Assembly: GCA_963556695.1 (NCBI GenBank) | Contig: CAUWAG010000004.1 | Location: 1-64,000 of the forward strand | Direction of reading: 5' to 3' | Length of the DNA: 64,000 nucleotides | From: Anthostomella pinea | Lineage: Eukaryota > Ascomycota > Sordariomycetes > Xylariales > Xylariaceae | In this document: in pieces, positions 12,001-22,545 of the stretch | Layout: every line of letters starts with the position of its first letter | Numbering within the stretch: position 1 is the stretch's first letter | Translations under genes and position numbers: made by a program | The notes under the pieces: model-generated | What the model saw: the letters and a program-made list of their open reading frames with translations, nothing else | What the model was told of the DNA's origin: nothing | The model's database searches: none

Positions 12001-13353
12001 TGCAACACAGTCAAAGGACTTCCAGTAAAGTCAACCAAGAGGGCTGTGAAAGCTTGTGTTATTCCTATTCTTACACACGGCCTGGAGGCCTGGTACCCAG
12101 GAATCAAGAAAGTTGGGAGCTTAGGTGGGACATCAGCATGTCGCATTAAGGGGCTTCTTGGAACAATAGATGCCGTACTACAAACAGTGATCAGGGCTAT
12201 CTTGCCAGTCTGAAAAACACACCCTGGACATATCCTACACTTTGAATTGCAGATTCCCCAAGCAGGAGTTCTTACAGAGTCAATAAGACGACGTCACGGC
12301 CTCCGACTAGGACGAATAGACCAGAGACACCCTCTTGTTAGCAGGCTCCAAATACAAGCTCGAAAGAATCCAATAAGGCTACAAAGGAGCTTCTAACTAG
12401 TCCCTGACTTCCAGAGACCAACACTTACCAGGCCATTATGAAAGAAGCCCCCAATCCGTAAAGACAAAGACAAAGAAATAAAGCTCTTTAAGCAATGGCT
12501 ACAGGAGAGAAACGTGAACACTGACCTTGTCATCTATTCAGATGGATCACAGTTAGACGACCAAGGCACAACCCGCCCTGGATGGGGTTATACTATCAGG
12601 AAAGGCGGCACTACACAAGAAGTATACCAGGGAAAGGGCAGACTTCTCCAAGCAGAAGTAGTAGATGTTGAAATCCATGGTGCTCTTCAAGGTCTTGCAG
12701 CAGCCAGGGTAATTGGACACGGAAAACAGCTATATGTCTGCCTGGACAACACGTCAGTGGTAGATGGGCTCAATGGGACTCCACCTGAGACATCACAGAA
12801 CATTTTTTTATGATTTCAAGAACTTGCCACAGCACACACTCCTGGAGTGACCGTCAAGTGGATTCCTGGACACAGAGATATTGATGGCAACAAAGCTGCC
12901 GACACACTAGCAAAAAAGGGTACCATGCTAGAAATAGACATAATAAACCTTCCTATAATCTCTTGGGTCAAGAGAGATCTCAAAAGAAAGGGCAAGAAAG
13001 AGTTCAACCAATGGTGAAAAGACTGATCAGAACCTAGATATCAAGAAGTATACTCACATACAATAATTAAAAGAGACCTTATATCTTTTAAAAGGAATAC
13101 TTTATACAGACTTCTAGCGGCCAGATCTGGACATGGCGACTTTGCCAGATACTATGAACGCTTTAGGCATACAGACTCGAATGATCACTGCAGCTGTGGT
13201 AAAAAAAAAACACCACAACACATTTTCTTTTGTAAGAGGGTGGGGAAAAACTGGCTGCTGCCTAGGTACTCGCCTAGGACAGCTTGTTTATAATACTTAG
13301 GGGAGAGGAACACAGAATGGGCAAAATTCGTGGAAAAGAGCAAGTTCTTTTCA
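9084..13353 (+). pseudogene. LINE copy C ORF2 (EN-RT-RNase H), disabled
   Basis: Open from 9084 to 11177, covering the endonuclease (QEPWV, GDFNAGD, SDH) and reverse transcriptase (DVKGAFD, GLPQGSP). The catalytic box reads YTDD where the intact copy has YADD; the two aspartates are kept. The frame stops where TGG has become TAG (11175-11177), two bases before the SINE target site. Further stops follow at 12211 (TGG to TGA) and 12811 (CGA to TGA) and in the RNase H domain. The same disabling changes occur in LINE copy F. Confidence 0.9.
11191..11761 (-). mobile_element. SINE copy 1, inserted in LINE C
   Basis: A 571-bp element, minus orientation, flanked by the 14-bp duplication GGGATATAACAACA (11177-11190 and 11762-11775). 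Its head (at the right end) is tRNA-like with box B GGTTCGAATCC. Its tail (left end) is (AAAC)n preceded by about 90 bases shared with the LINE 3' UTR. LINE copy F carries the same site unoccupied at about 56930, which proves the insertion boundaries. Confidence 0.93.
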
Positions 13354-13361
13354 ACAATCTG

Positions 13362-13581
13362 TGACGGCTGTGGCGGCCTGCACAGACCTTCCCACATGAC
13401 AAGTGGATACCTCCCAATAGGGGAAGGATCTGACCAGAGGATCCCCTTAAAGGGGCAACCTCCCACTGTACCTATCTCTCTCTCTCTCTTCCTTTCCTCT
13501 CTAGTCTTGATATTCTCGTCAATAGAGTAATAGCTGCTTGCTGCCGGCCATGTCCCAGCTCCTCAGTACGCTCGCCGTGAC
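13362..13581 (+). mobile_element. MITE copy 1 (TGACGGC terminal repeats)
   Basis: A 220-bp non-coding element between 8-bp direct repeats ACAATCTG (13354-13361 and 13582-13589), inserted at the end of LINE C ORF2. The ends are near-perfect inverted repeats (TGTGACGGC / GCCGTGACA if the shared bases are counted). The interior has a (TC)n run and no ORF. The 8-bp duplication fits hAT-like cut-and-paste transposition, but the terminal bases are not diagnostic. Confidence 0.85.
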
Positions 13582-13933
13582 ACAATCTGCCCCCGATAGA
13601 TAGCTTTTCTTGAAGGACCAGATGGATGACCCCAAGGTCATCCCGCCGCAACAACGGGGATGGGCCCGTGAGCGGGACTGACTGTACTTATTATCTTGAG
13701 ACCTCCACAACCCTGCGATACAGAGGCTCTGGGAGGCGTGGTTTGCACTACTGAGGAGCTATCCCCCACGTTAAATACAATCAATCAATCAATCAATAAT
13801 TAAAACCGATACCAATGTATTGTTCCCATTTGCAGAGCCACGTTCCCGCCTTGCCAAGGGGATATTGGCGAAGATTCATCCTTGCTAGAAATGACAGTAA
13901 TCGCTCTCCTTCCCCCGTGATATGGTTTCTCAC

Positions 13934-14037
13934 GGGGATGATGGGGATGGGTGGGGATGGGTGGGGATGATGGGGATGATGGGGATGATGGGGATGATGG
14001 GGATGGTGGGGATGGTGGGGATGGTGGGGATGGTGGG
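13934..14037. repeat. GATGGGGAT minisatellite, second array
   Basis: About eleven 9-10 base units (GGGGATGAT, GGGGATGGT). The same unit precedes two of the J-domain/zinc-finger genes, but no J-domain sequence is visible on either side here. In one frame it would encode His-Pro-His repeats, which I regard as incidental. Confidence 0.85.
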
Positions 14038-15112
14038 AACGAACTCGCCAGTCCCGTGCTGAAGAGCAGACTCGAAGTCCCGTCGTCAAAAACGAGCCGA
14101 TAGTACAAGCGCAGCAATATGCAACATTGGCTTCAAGCCAGGACAAGCCTTTGTGAACAGTCGCCCTGAACCAGGCAGCAAACAACACCAAGGAGGCGAA
14201 GTTTGACACCCCTTTCGACGAATTATTAAAGGTAATACATACAGCCAGAGCAAGGTGCAAAGGAGTCAGTGGCCGCTTTCAAGGTCCAACAAGACCGGAT
14301 AATAAGCAGAACAATGCATCTACCCCCTATCCATACTTACCCATGGCACTTTAAGGAGTTCGTGAGCTAGATAAGTACACGTATATACTGATTGAAAACT
14401 TTCAAATTCTGTGCCTTCTGTGCGTATCGCAATTTTCTGTTACGTGGCGATAAAACTGTTAGATTTTACTGAGAATAATAACTACAAAAAGAGTGACTGG
14501 CCCCAAGATGACCCCTAATGGCACCCCTTACTACAGTTGCAGTGGCTTAGATAGCTTTCAAGGGGACTCAAAATACCAGGAACTTAGCAGGGGTTCAATA
14601 GCCGCTATATCTCCCAATTAAGGCATGGCCTTCCAACCTTTGGCCGATAATCTAGGCTTGACCTAATCCATCCCTCCCAAACCAAACTGAATCTCGGATT
14701 CCCGTGTGCATGCTGGCGGCTGATGAAAGGAGCTCGGGCTAGAGCATCTGCTTGAGTACTCCATACTCCTCTACCTATTCTTATGAGCTCCCAGTAAAAT
14801 AGGTAATCTACAAAGAGAGTAGGTTGGTTGTTGCGTGGTCAGGTGACCCACTTAGGCTGGCATATTGCCCACATCCACTGCAGCTGCGCACCACCTCCAG
14901 ACCTTCAACAACAACAACAGCAACAGCACCAATACAGCGGATTTGCATCCTTTCTGGCCTTCTTGCTGTGCAACAGAAATCAAGCCATAAATAACAGGGC
15001 TTCTAAGTCGAATGGCCAGCATCGCTCTCATAACCGCAGGAAGGAGACTCAAGACTAGACCGCCGATAATGCCCTAACTGATCACTCGACGGAACGATTT
15101 GATAGTAGTTGA
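14038..15112. other. Intergenic, nothing recognised
   Basis: No frame longer than about 75 codons looks coding. There is a short CAA-rich run near 14905 (ACAACAACAACAGCAACAGCA). No recognised mobile element is present. Confidence 0.5.
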
Positions 15113-15903
15113 GTGCACCAGAGTTGGAATGGTTTGGAAAAAGTTATTGATTTCGCTGTGCTCTCAGTCACTTGCCATGCAAACTCAGTCCGAGTCGAGG
15201 GGATTAGCACGAGGCTACGCTTCTCGGTAAGTATCTCGAACCCACCTAGCTCGCTACGGTTACGCCTACCTTGCGCGACCTATTCCTTCGCCGTACATTT
15301 CGCTTCAGACACGCATGGGTAGTCCTTACAGCGCGCGCCTTCACTGGCGCCGCTACGTCTCTGAGTGACCCAATTCAGCTAATAACATTGCTATAGAAAG
15401 TCCCGAGCCTAAGAGGCCATCATCAGGAGCCCAACATACACCTCCACCATACTAGCAACATGGCCCCGAGAAAAAGGAAGAATGTGGCCAAGTGGGGAAG
15501 GGGCCGACCGCGGACTGAGCGTACGGGAAGGCGCGGTCGCTCACGCAAGTACTCGGCCCAATCCGCTCCTCAGTTGTCTCTCCACGCGACAGACGACAAG
15601 CAGGACAATCAGAATGAGGAATCGCTCATTGTCTTACCCAGAGGAAAACCCCGTCCTTGCAAGGTTGCGTTGTTCAAGGAGAGACATAAATCAGCCGGTC
15701 CAGATTCTGAATTGACCCTTTCTAATGGCGTCCAAAAGGGGCACCCCGGCGAAGTTGCCAGAGCAGCCGTCGATTCGGATCATGTTTTGAGAGTGGCATC
15801 GCCCCAGAGAGTAACATTAGGACGCCGCTTTTACGAATCTGCCTTGGCAGCGGTAGCCGAGCACCCTGATATCACATCCAGCAAGCAAAAGGCACTACTG
15901 TGA
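15113..15903 (+). CDS. AT-hook basic protein
   Basis: The main exon carries an ORF from ATG 15460 (good context, CAACATGGCC) to 15903, 147 residues. Its N-terminus (MAPRKRKN...GRGRPRTERTGRRGRSRK, residues 1-29) contains an AT-hook core GRPR flanked by basic residues, suggesting a chromatin- or DNA-binding nuclear protein. The rest is polar and unrecognised. A clean intron, 15227-15396 (GTAAGT, CTAATAAC branch, ATAG), joins an upstream exon 15113-15226 in the same frame with no stop, which would give 206 residues. I think the 15460 start with a 5'-UTR intron is more likely, because the upstream part does not look conserved. Confidence 0.5.
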
Positions 15904-18030
15904 CGCATGTCTGTAGCTCTCATAAGATCTACGTCATTAACTTTGGTTATTAAATTCCAGGACGAACATGTATTGCTGGGATTATAGTTGGTGGGTAGAT
16001 CTATCGTCAAACTTATTTCAGCCTTTACAGCGCTATTTGCTTCGCCAGTGCTGCCCTTGAAATGAATGAAGTCGGTGTCGTAAGATCTACTGAGAAGAGT
16101 ATTGTCACTATTACGGCAGACGAGTCTAAAAAGGTCGTCAACATGGCCTTCACTGGCTGTCTTGCAAAAACAATGTCACCTTTTTCGGCTGCTTCAGCTT
16201 CATGATGGCGGCTCCATCATGTTTTGAATGAAAGTTTCACGGCTCGGCCGAAGCCACCGCCAGCACTGCAATGGCATTTGAGATTACATAAAGTATCACT
16301 CTGGACATGGTGGCGAAGAACTGTCGGGTCTCCGAGAAGCGTAGCTACTGCCTCGGGGTCTCGCACGGACTGTATTCACTGGCCGAGAAGATGAAGAAAG
16401 AGGTTGTGCTAATCATGAGCCTAGAGACTCAGGTACGACAGCACCACCAACGTCATGAAGAACTGGTTGGTCTAATGCACATTGGACGCAACTCCGAGGA
16501 GCACGAGCACGGCTCGAGGTTGGCTCGCAGTGTTCAAGAGCTGAGAGGCTGGGAACAATCGTGCAGTTTCGGCCAGGGACGCCGTTCGAGATTAGATGAA
16601 GCACCACACGTCCAAGCATGTAGAAATAGAGCTCAAGGTACGAGATTTGGATTACCATCCAGAATCATGATCTCCTCGCCCTCCCTTATGGTTGGCCTTC
16701 TAACAGTTTGTTCTGCCTTTAACCAATAACCTTACGATCACAGCTTCAATTGCTGCTCCAGTCATTGCCTCGTGTTCACATACCTCAGCTCCAGCCTCCA
16801 GACTCCTGACTCCTCTTGCTTACGGGTCGTTATTATGCGAGCGCTGATTCAGCTCTTTGTTCACAGACGATCACTGCCTCCAGCCTCCAGCCTCAGTCTC
16901 AGTCTCAGTCTCAGTTTCAGGTTCTTTGTTCACACGAAAAGTCATCTCAGGGCCAACCAATCACAGGATATCACGCCTCACACCTCGCGTTCACAGACCT
17001 CATGGACCTCAAAAAATCAAGAAAAATCAAAGGAAGATGGCGCTGACGCTGAAACACGCCGTGCTGCCGGTAATGGCGTTGAATCCGATGTCAGGAGACG
17101 CGCTGAGAGCACGAAAAAAGGATACGTTGGAGCCTTTTTCTCCCTCGAGCAGCATCTTGACAACCCACTTGTTATCATTCGGTACTCACACGATCTTCAC
17201 TGAAACAGACCCTGACCCTGACCGTACATTGGCAACCTCATCCAACAACACTGACACCTTTGGGACCGCCGGTACGGTGCCCCTCAGCATCGAGGCTCTC
17301 CTCGACGGCAGCTGACCATCTGTGCTTCAAGTGTGCCTCCAGCACAATATTGTCGGTTGATTTTCGCCCCTTCCAAGGCGCGATCCTTGGTGACAACAGC
17401 GCGAACTCTCAGGCGAGACTGATCTTTGCGAGATGTCACGCCACTTGGCGAAGCAAATCTAGCAATGCTGATGGGACGAAATCCTCCTGACCCCCAACCT
17501 CGCTGCTAATAGCTCCTAGCTCGTCGCAAAAGAGCCGTTGGAGTGGCTCTCTCCACTGCCACGGCCACATCAAGCATAACCACTGCCTTTGCTTTCCCAA
17601 CAATCCTTTGGTATAGGAGACACCCAGCATGATCGTGCTTCAAGCCTAAGCTAAATCCACGTACAAACACCTTCGCTGGCCCGTAACTTAATAGTGTGGC
17701 ACGTCTGGCCTGCCACCATCACCAGCCACATAGTACAATATCAGATATATTCCTGGTTACCGCAACCGACCAGCCCCCTGTTAAAACAAAACACCCTGAA
17801 GCCTACCAGTTTCCGCTCCTTCTCATGCAGCCTGGGTCTTAGTCTATATGTCCGAGCGACGGCTGAAAATCAGACGTCGCAAATCAAACGAATACCCAAT
17901 TAAATTATACTTCTACAGGGAAAGTATCCTAAGCCCTGTTACCTCCTTCCCAGCACTCTCCAGCTAGTTATCAGGGGAGTCTAGATCCGGAGAGGATATC
18001 TCAGGGTAGTCAGGGCAGGGAAGGTTGACG
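15904..18030. other. Interval with possible gene relics
   Basis: Several short overlapping frames (about 16076-16200, 16307-16729 and 16857-17315, all plus strand) have protein-like stretches but stops and frame changes between them. None matches a family I know. A CTCAGT hexamer is repeated at 16888-16915. From 17640 to the wetA stop I see no coding sequence. Decayed subtelomeric genes are the likeliest explanation. Confidence 0.35.
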
Positions 18031-19827
18031 TCACATCACAAACCCCTCCTCTACAAGCCTATTAATATCCCCGCCAGCAGCCCGCACGGCCTTCAACGCC
18101 GCCTCGCTCATCTTCCGCCCCTTCTCCATGGCCTCTTTCTCGCGGCGCGTCCTCGTCGTGCTAGACCCGCTGGGCGCCACGCCCGCCATCAGCATATCCT
18201 TGTCAGATAGTGTGAAGTTGACAAACTCGATCCCACTGCCGCCCCCACCCATGCCCATTCCTCCACCCCCTCCAATAGACCCAAAACCGCCAGACTTCGA
18301 AGTCGGCGTGCGCGGCCGCCGCTTGCGCACCGAGCTTGAGTGGCTGCGCTGCTGCCCTTGCCCAAGCCCAAGCCCTGGCGGTCGCGCGTGTGGCGTCGGC
18401 GACGTGGATTCCTCGCGGAGGTACGCCCGGCTGCGGTGCAGCTTGCGCGGCGAGGTGAGGGAGCCGCGGTGGCGGGCGCCCGAGGACGGCGCGCGGGGGA
18501 GGGGTCGCCGCTCGCTGTGGCGGTTGTGGTAGTGGTGGGATGAGCGGGGAGTCGCTAGCGAGAAACGCGACGCCTGCCCTGAGAGCTCCGTGTTGTACTC
18601 ATGGGGCAGCTCAGTTTGCTGCTGGTTGTACATCGAAACTTTGAGGGAGGCGTTGTTGCTGTGGGCGCCATTGGTGTAGTGGGTATTGTGGTCTGAATGG
18701 GCTGCATCGCCGTTATGGGTGGTGTCGGCGTGGTGTGTCTCCCACCACCGTGGACTCGGCATGTTGCCGCTGTCGGGGATATACGCTGCCGATGGCGAGG
18801 AAGAGTACAACAGGTTGGCGTCATCGGCGTCCTTGCTGTTGAAGAGACCCTCCATGGACCACTCGGCCGAACTCGTGCTCCGCTGTTGCTTTGGCTGTTG
18901 CTGGTAGGGACTTGTGTACATGTCCAGGGAGGCTATTGGATGTTGATAGAACAAGTCCCTATTGATTATCGGCGTGTTTATTGGCGTGTCGGTATTGTGA
19001 TTTTTGGCCGGGTTGAGGACTGCGGGTGGTGCCAGTATGTCCTTACTGAAGGGGTCGTCTAAGTGGCCGCTCACAAAGCGCATGTTTCTAGACTGGTGTT
19101 CTTCAGGGATTTTACCTGTTGACAGTGGCGATAAGAGCAGATCATTGCTGTCAATTGGCGCCTGCTCCATGTCTAATATGTCCCTATTATAATCGTTGAT
19201 GTCTAAGCTTTCAAGTTTATAATATGGTCTCATATCACCCTGAAATGCACCCATTGCTGTTATATTCGTCTGACCAGGCCTTTGCGGCTTTGGATAATGG
19301 GCAACATGCTGTGTTGTGGCGTGAACCGATTCGCGGAACTGATTGTGCTTGTGTGGATTCAAGAACTTTGCATTGTCGAAAGGTAGGCTTGGAAGTGCTG
19401 TAAGGTTCCCTTTTAGTGATTGTAACGAGATCCCCTCGAGGCGCAGGAGCTCCGAACCAGATACCGAACCAACATTTAATATCGGGTCTGCCGCCAGAGC
19501 TGTAAGTACTGCCGGACCGGAGTTGCTTTGTTCGGCTATCGTAGCATAAGGGGGTATCGTGAGATAATCGCTCGTAGCTGCGCTCTCTCCCTCAACTTCA
19601 AATTGTTTAAAGTGCAGCTCCTGGTTATTAGAGGACGAATTGGTCAAGTTACTGTCGATGGTGTCAAGGAGAATGGATGGACTAGGCGGATTTTCGAGAG
19701 GGTTACCGCCCATTAGTGATGGATCGCCAGAGTCAAAGCTGACAAACTGATCAAAGAAGTTGTCACTTGTTACTGCCAGCTCATTGTTGTCCTGCCGGTA
19801 CGAGAACTGGCTCCCGTCGTTGTCCAT
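18031..19827 (-). CDS. wetA: WetA-type conidial maturation regulator
   Basis: Single-exon, 598 residues (A. nidulans WetA is of similar size). The C-terminal 65-70 residues carry the WetA signature: EFVNFTLSDKDMLMAGVAPS, then a Ser/Thr-Arg stretch, REKEAMEKGRKMSEAALKAV and AAGGD. The rest is low-complexity and rich in Ser, Asn and Pro, with His-rich (about 380-400) and Gly-rich (about 520-535) tracts, as usual for this family. WetA acts late in the BrlA-AbaA-WetA cascade, controlling spore wall maturation and metabolic programming in conidia. Start ATG 19827 begins the full frame. Upstream sequence has three CATTCY AbaA-type sites within 900 bases. It is odd to find it 18 kb from a telomere and 13 kb from abaA. 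Confidence 0.88.
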   Translation of the reverse strand: MDNDGSQFSYRQDNNELAVTSDNFFDQFVSFDSGDPSLMGGNPLENPPSPSILLDTIDSNLTNSSSNNQELHFKQFEVEGESAATSDYLTIPPYATIAEQSNSGPAVLTALAADPILNVGSVSGSELLRLEGISLQSLKGNLTALPSLPFDNAKFLNPHKHNQFRESVHATTQHVAHYPKPQRPGQTNITAMGAFQGDMRPYYKLESLDINDYNRDILDMEQAPIDSNDLLLSPLSTGKIPEEHQSRNMRFVSGHLDDPFSKDILAPPAVLNPAKNHNTDTPINTPIINRDLFYQHPIASLDMYTSPYQQQPKQQRSTSSAEWSMEGLFNSKDADDANLLYSSSPSAAYIPDSGNMPSPRWWETHHADTTHNGDAAHSDHNTHYTNGAHSNNASLKVSMYNQQQTELPHEYNTELSGQASRFSLATPRSSHHYHNRHSERRPLPRAPSSGARHRGSLTSPRKLHRSRAYLREESTSPTPHARPPGLGLGQGQQRSHSSSVRKRRPRTPTSKSGGFGSIGGGGGMGMGGGGSGIEFVNFTLSDKDMLMAGVAPSGSSTTRTRREKEAMEKGRKMSEAALKAVRAAGGDINRLVEEGFVM

Positions 19828-21233
19828 TTCGTAGTGTACCGCTATAGAGGCTCAAATGTCGAGAAAAGGATAAATAAACAACAATTCTATCCTTGATGGG
19901 AGTTGAGTGGAGGGAACCCCATTATGTCCAGGGAAATGTAGGTAGAAACTTGCCAAAAAAAGCTCGAAAGTGGGAAAGATAACCGTTTACCTACTTTCGG
20001 CATATAAACCAATGAAACTTGAGCAGTTCTGCCACGGCAGCAGCAGGTATAAAAACAATGTGAACCACGTTGACGCTGAAAAGGCTACAGATAAATTATG
20101 ACAGGTGCCCGTGGCAACGAGACGAACAATTGGGAGATTGTTTAGAAGAATGTGAATCAAGGCATTGAGTATGAGTCGGGACCAGGAGAAAAGACCATTC
20201 AACGGCCAGTCTTTTAAATATTTCAGCAGCAAAGTATGTCTCCCTCCACGCCGCCAGCAAAGTGGCCGAGTCCACCCACCCACTTGGGGCTTTTGCGCGC
20301 CATGTCGAGACGGCCCTTGAGAAAAGGAGCAAAGATACTTGAAAGAAAGAACCATGGCCGTTCTCGTCGAAGCAGAGTTATAATGAGATGCCTACCATTT
20401 AGCACACCAGATTTCTGCCGGGTGCGTTAGGAGGCAAAAGGCCCCTGGGACGTAAATTTATCTCCCCGAGGAATGGCCCATTATGAGATTCTTTAACAAA
20501 CCAACTCGTGTATTTTGCCGACCAGCCCCGACCAGTATAGCTGCAGGCCTGATTGTCACAGTATTCTAGTGATAGCAGACCGACACCCCTGCTCCTAAAA
20601 AGGAATTTTGTACATATAAATTTGTGCAAGTTTATCCCTTGCTTGTGTTTCACCAGTGGCAACTAGGGAGAGCAAAGGCCATGCCCCTAAAAATGACTTG
20701 TCGACCATTCCTCGATTGTCAGCGACAGAAATGGGACAGGAGGGGAAAGTATAAAAAGCAAATATGTAAGTGGCGTACCTACGGCATGACCTGTGTAAGC
20801 AAAGGGGTAAGTGGAAGCATCAGAAAATTCCTCCAAGGACGTGCTCTTGTCTAGGGATCAATCGAAGAACATAACCTAGCACGGAAGCATTACCACTTGT
20901 TTCTGCTTTGCTTTTTTTTTTTTTCATATGTCGATGTCACTCTATCTTGAACGCCGCCTTTGGCATTCGAAACACTAATAGAGATGGGAAGACCGGGAGG
21001 CGCGGAAGTTTCACTTTACGTGTAGCCTTTCCTCGAAGTGTACCTTTGTTCTCTATTAATAGCTGTGTTTCACCTCATCTAAGCGAACGCAGTGGTAAGC
21101 TTACACTTGGGTACAATATTACAGGTCATCTCGCTTAGCAGCACAGGCCTACATTCCAGACCCATAGCTCGCGAAACGATTTTCTTTGTCTGCTTCTTTT
21201 TTTATAAGAAAGCCATGACAACAGTTACCGTAT
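19828..21233 (-). promoter_or_regulatory. wetA upstream region with AbaA- and BrlA-type motifs
   Basis: No convincing gene lies here. For wetA (minus strand) the region holds CATTCT at 20152-20147 and the CATTCC type at 20475-20470 and 20706-20711. It also holds one BrlA-type element, (C/A)(G/A)AGGG(G/A), as CAAGGGA at 20641-20635. AbaA is known to bind CATTCY. Three sites in 0.9 kb exceeds the roughly one per kilobase expected by chance only slightly, so this is suggestive. A poly-T run occurs at 20912-20924. Confidence 0.4.
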
Positions 21234-22157
21234 ATGTTTCTAGATTGCCATTCTTCACCGAATATGTTTTGCGGCAACCCCATCCACTGCCAGGGAAACC
21301 ATGGTGAACCTCATCAGATTATCAATACTACCCAATCATCCAGCCACACATTCCAGCCACAGTGCTTCAACCATCTCGTGTCTACCCCATTCATACAAGG
21401 CAATACACATACAGAACTTCTTTTCTCCTCTCGGCCATACGCACAGTTCTACGACAATGTCAATCAGACATTCAACGAAGCTCGGAAACAACTGGATGTT
21501 ATTGCCCAAGATATCCAGTGGGGTACGCAAGACCACGAGAGACTCCAGCATGATAACGAGAGACTCCAACATGACAACGAGAGGCTCCAGCGTGACAAGG
21601 AGAGACTCCAGCATGACAACGAGATATTCCAGCATGACAACCGCCGGTTGGATTCAACTGTGGATCTTCTCGAAGGCAGATTAGCATATGCCAACATCCA
21701 CATCAAACAACTCAAGTCGGAAAAGAAAAGCCTCTCTAAAGAACTGCGACTCTTTCGGGAAAATCAGGACCTAGTAAAGGTGGCTGGCTATATATCCTCG
21801 CAGTCCAAACCAAGTTCTTTGCCCGTCCTCTGCCAACTCATGCAGATGCATCTCGACCTCTACCCTAGTTATAGCCGGGATCAAGAATGTTCTGACGTGC
21901 AAGGGCCTGTGGCTGGTCAATGTTCGATATGCCATGAGCCAGGGCGCCGGATGATTCGCCTACCATGCTCCGGGAAGCATGAGTTTGGGGGGGCGTGTCT
22001 CAGAGCATGGGTGATGACGGATGAGAATAAAACGTGCCCACTATGCAGGGAGGCTATTCCGTCAGACTGGTTGTCGAGCCTTAAGTCTGGTGTTCTTATC
22101 ACGAACGAGGTTATATTAGACTCGTGTGACTTAGAACGCGCGCCAATCGTCAGCTGA
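21234..22157 (+). CDS. RING-finger protein with repeat-built coiled coil
   Basis: 307 residues, one exon. A RING domain at residues 230-271 shows CSIC, LPC, KHEFGGAC, a Leu-x-x-Trp and CPLC. The usual second His position is Gly (HEFGGAC), a form common in fungal RING proteins. RING domains usually make E3 ubiquitin ligases. Before it, residues about 102-136 are five tandem 7-residue units (ERLQHDN type), giving a heptad coiled coil encoded by a 21-nt DNA repeat, followed by more predicted coil. It is probably a self-associating cytosolic or nuclear E3. The substrate is unknown. The exact start is uncertain; a later in-frame ATG is possible. Confidence 0.7.
   Translation: MFLDCHSSPNMFCGNPIHCQGNHGEPHQIINTTQSSSHTFQPQCFNHLVSTPFIQGNTHTELLFSSRPYAQFYDNVNQTFNEARKQLDVIAQDIQWGTQDHERLQHDNERLQHDNERLQRDKERLQHDNEIFQHDNRRLDSTVDLLEGRLAYANIHIKQLKSEKKSLSKELRLFRENQDLVKVAGYISSQSKPSSLPVLCQLMQMHLDLYPSYSRDQECSDVQGPVAGQCSICHEPGRRMIRLPCSGKHEFGGACLRAWVMTDENKTCPLCREAIPSDWLSSLKSGVLITNEVILDSCDLERAPIVS
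21537..21641. repeat. 21-nt coding minisatellite in RING gene
   Basis: Five tandem 21-nt units of the GAGAGACTCCAGCATGACAAC type. Each encodes one heptad (ERLQHDN), so copy-number change would lengthen or shorten the coiled coil without a frameshift. Confidence 0.9.
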
Positions 22158-22360
22158 ACTCCTTGAACCTCATGGACACATTGAGAAGAGAGACAATAAA
22201 AAGGCACGAATGAAGCCATAAGACTATGTCAGGTCGGGATATTTTCAATTAATTTATAATCAGTTTGAAAATTTCTACCTGCCATCCTTCTAGATGCTTC
22301 ACGGAGCTCTGTCCCACATCGATCAAACGGGGCGTCCCCTTCACCCCTTTACCCCTTTTG

Positions 22361-22545
22361 TTGGATCCATACGATTCCAGCCTGCAAACCATCTATACAG
22401 GACCCACATATATGATTAGATAAGAGATTAGATACCAGATTGTGAGGATATTTAGCCAGACCTTCAAGTCCAGCTAGACCTCACAATCCAACCCATCAGC
22501 AACATCATGACTTTGACCTATACTCGAGTATTATGATTGATCGGT
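22361..22545 (-). repeat. Dispersed repeat R1, copy 1
   Basis: Reverse-complement match of roughly 75-80 per cent by eye to 31156-31349. It shares blocks such as AATCATAATACTCGA, GACCTCACAATC and CTCTTATCTAATCATATAT. Non-coding. Differences are mostly transitions. It lies between genes, with no duplications I can define. Confidence 0.65.

Larger units (their letters stand above)
7488..13797 (+). mobile_element. LINE copy C, nearly full length, decayed
   Basis: Similarity to the intact LINE runs from the 5' UTR (CTTGGCGCCCCGC at about 7496) to the 3' end. The 3' tail is (CAAT)n and not (CAAA)n. A SINE (11191-11761) and a MITE (13362-13581) are inserted in it. Many differences from the intact copy are C-to-T at CpA or G-to-A at TpG, creating TAG/TGA stops. 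That is the signature of repeat-induced point mutation. The element interrupts the 5' side of the DUF7924-like gene. Confidence 0.93.

Noticed and set aside
13793..14260. His-Pro-repeat protein across the 13.9-kb array
   Set aside because: The frame exists only because a G-rich repeat lacks stops. The flanks are not protein-like.
16772..17315. Three overlapping plus-strand genes
   Set aside because: They overlap in different frames over a short CTCAGT repeat, and none resembles a known protein.
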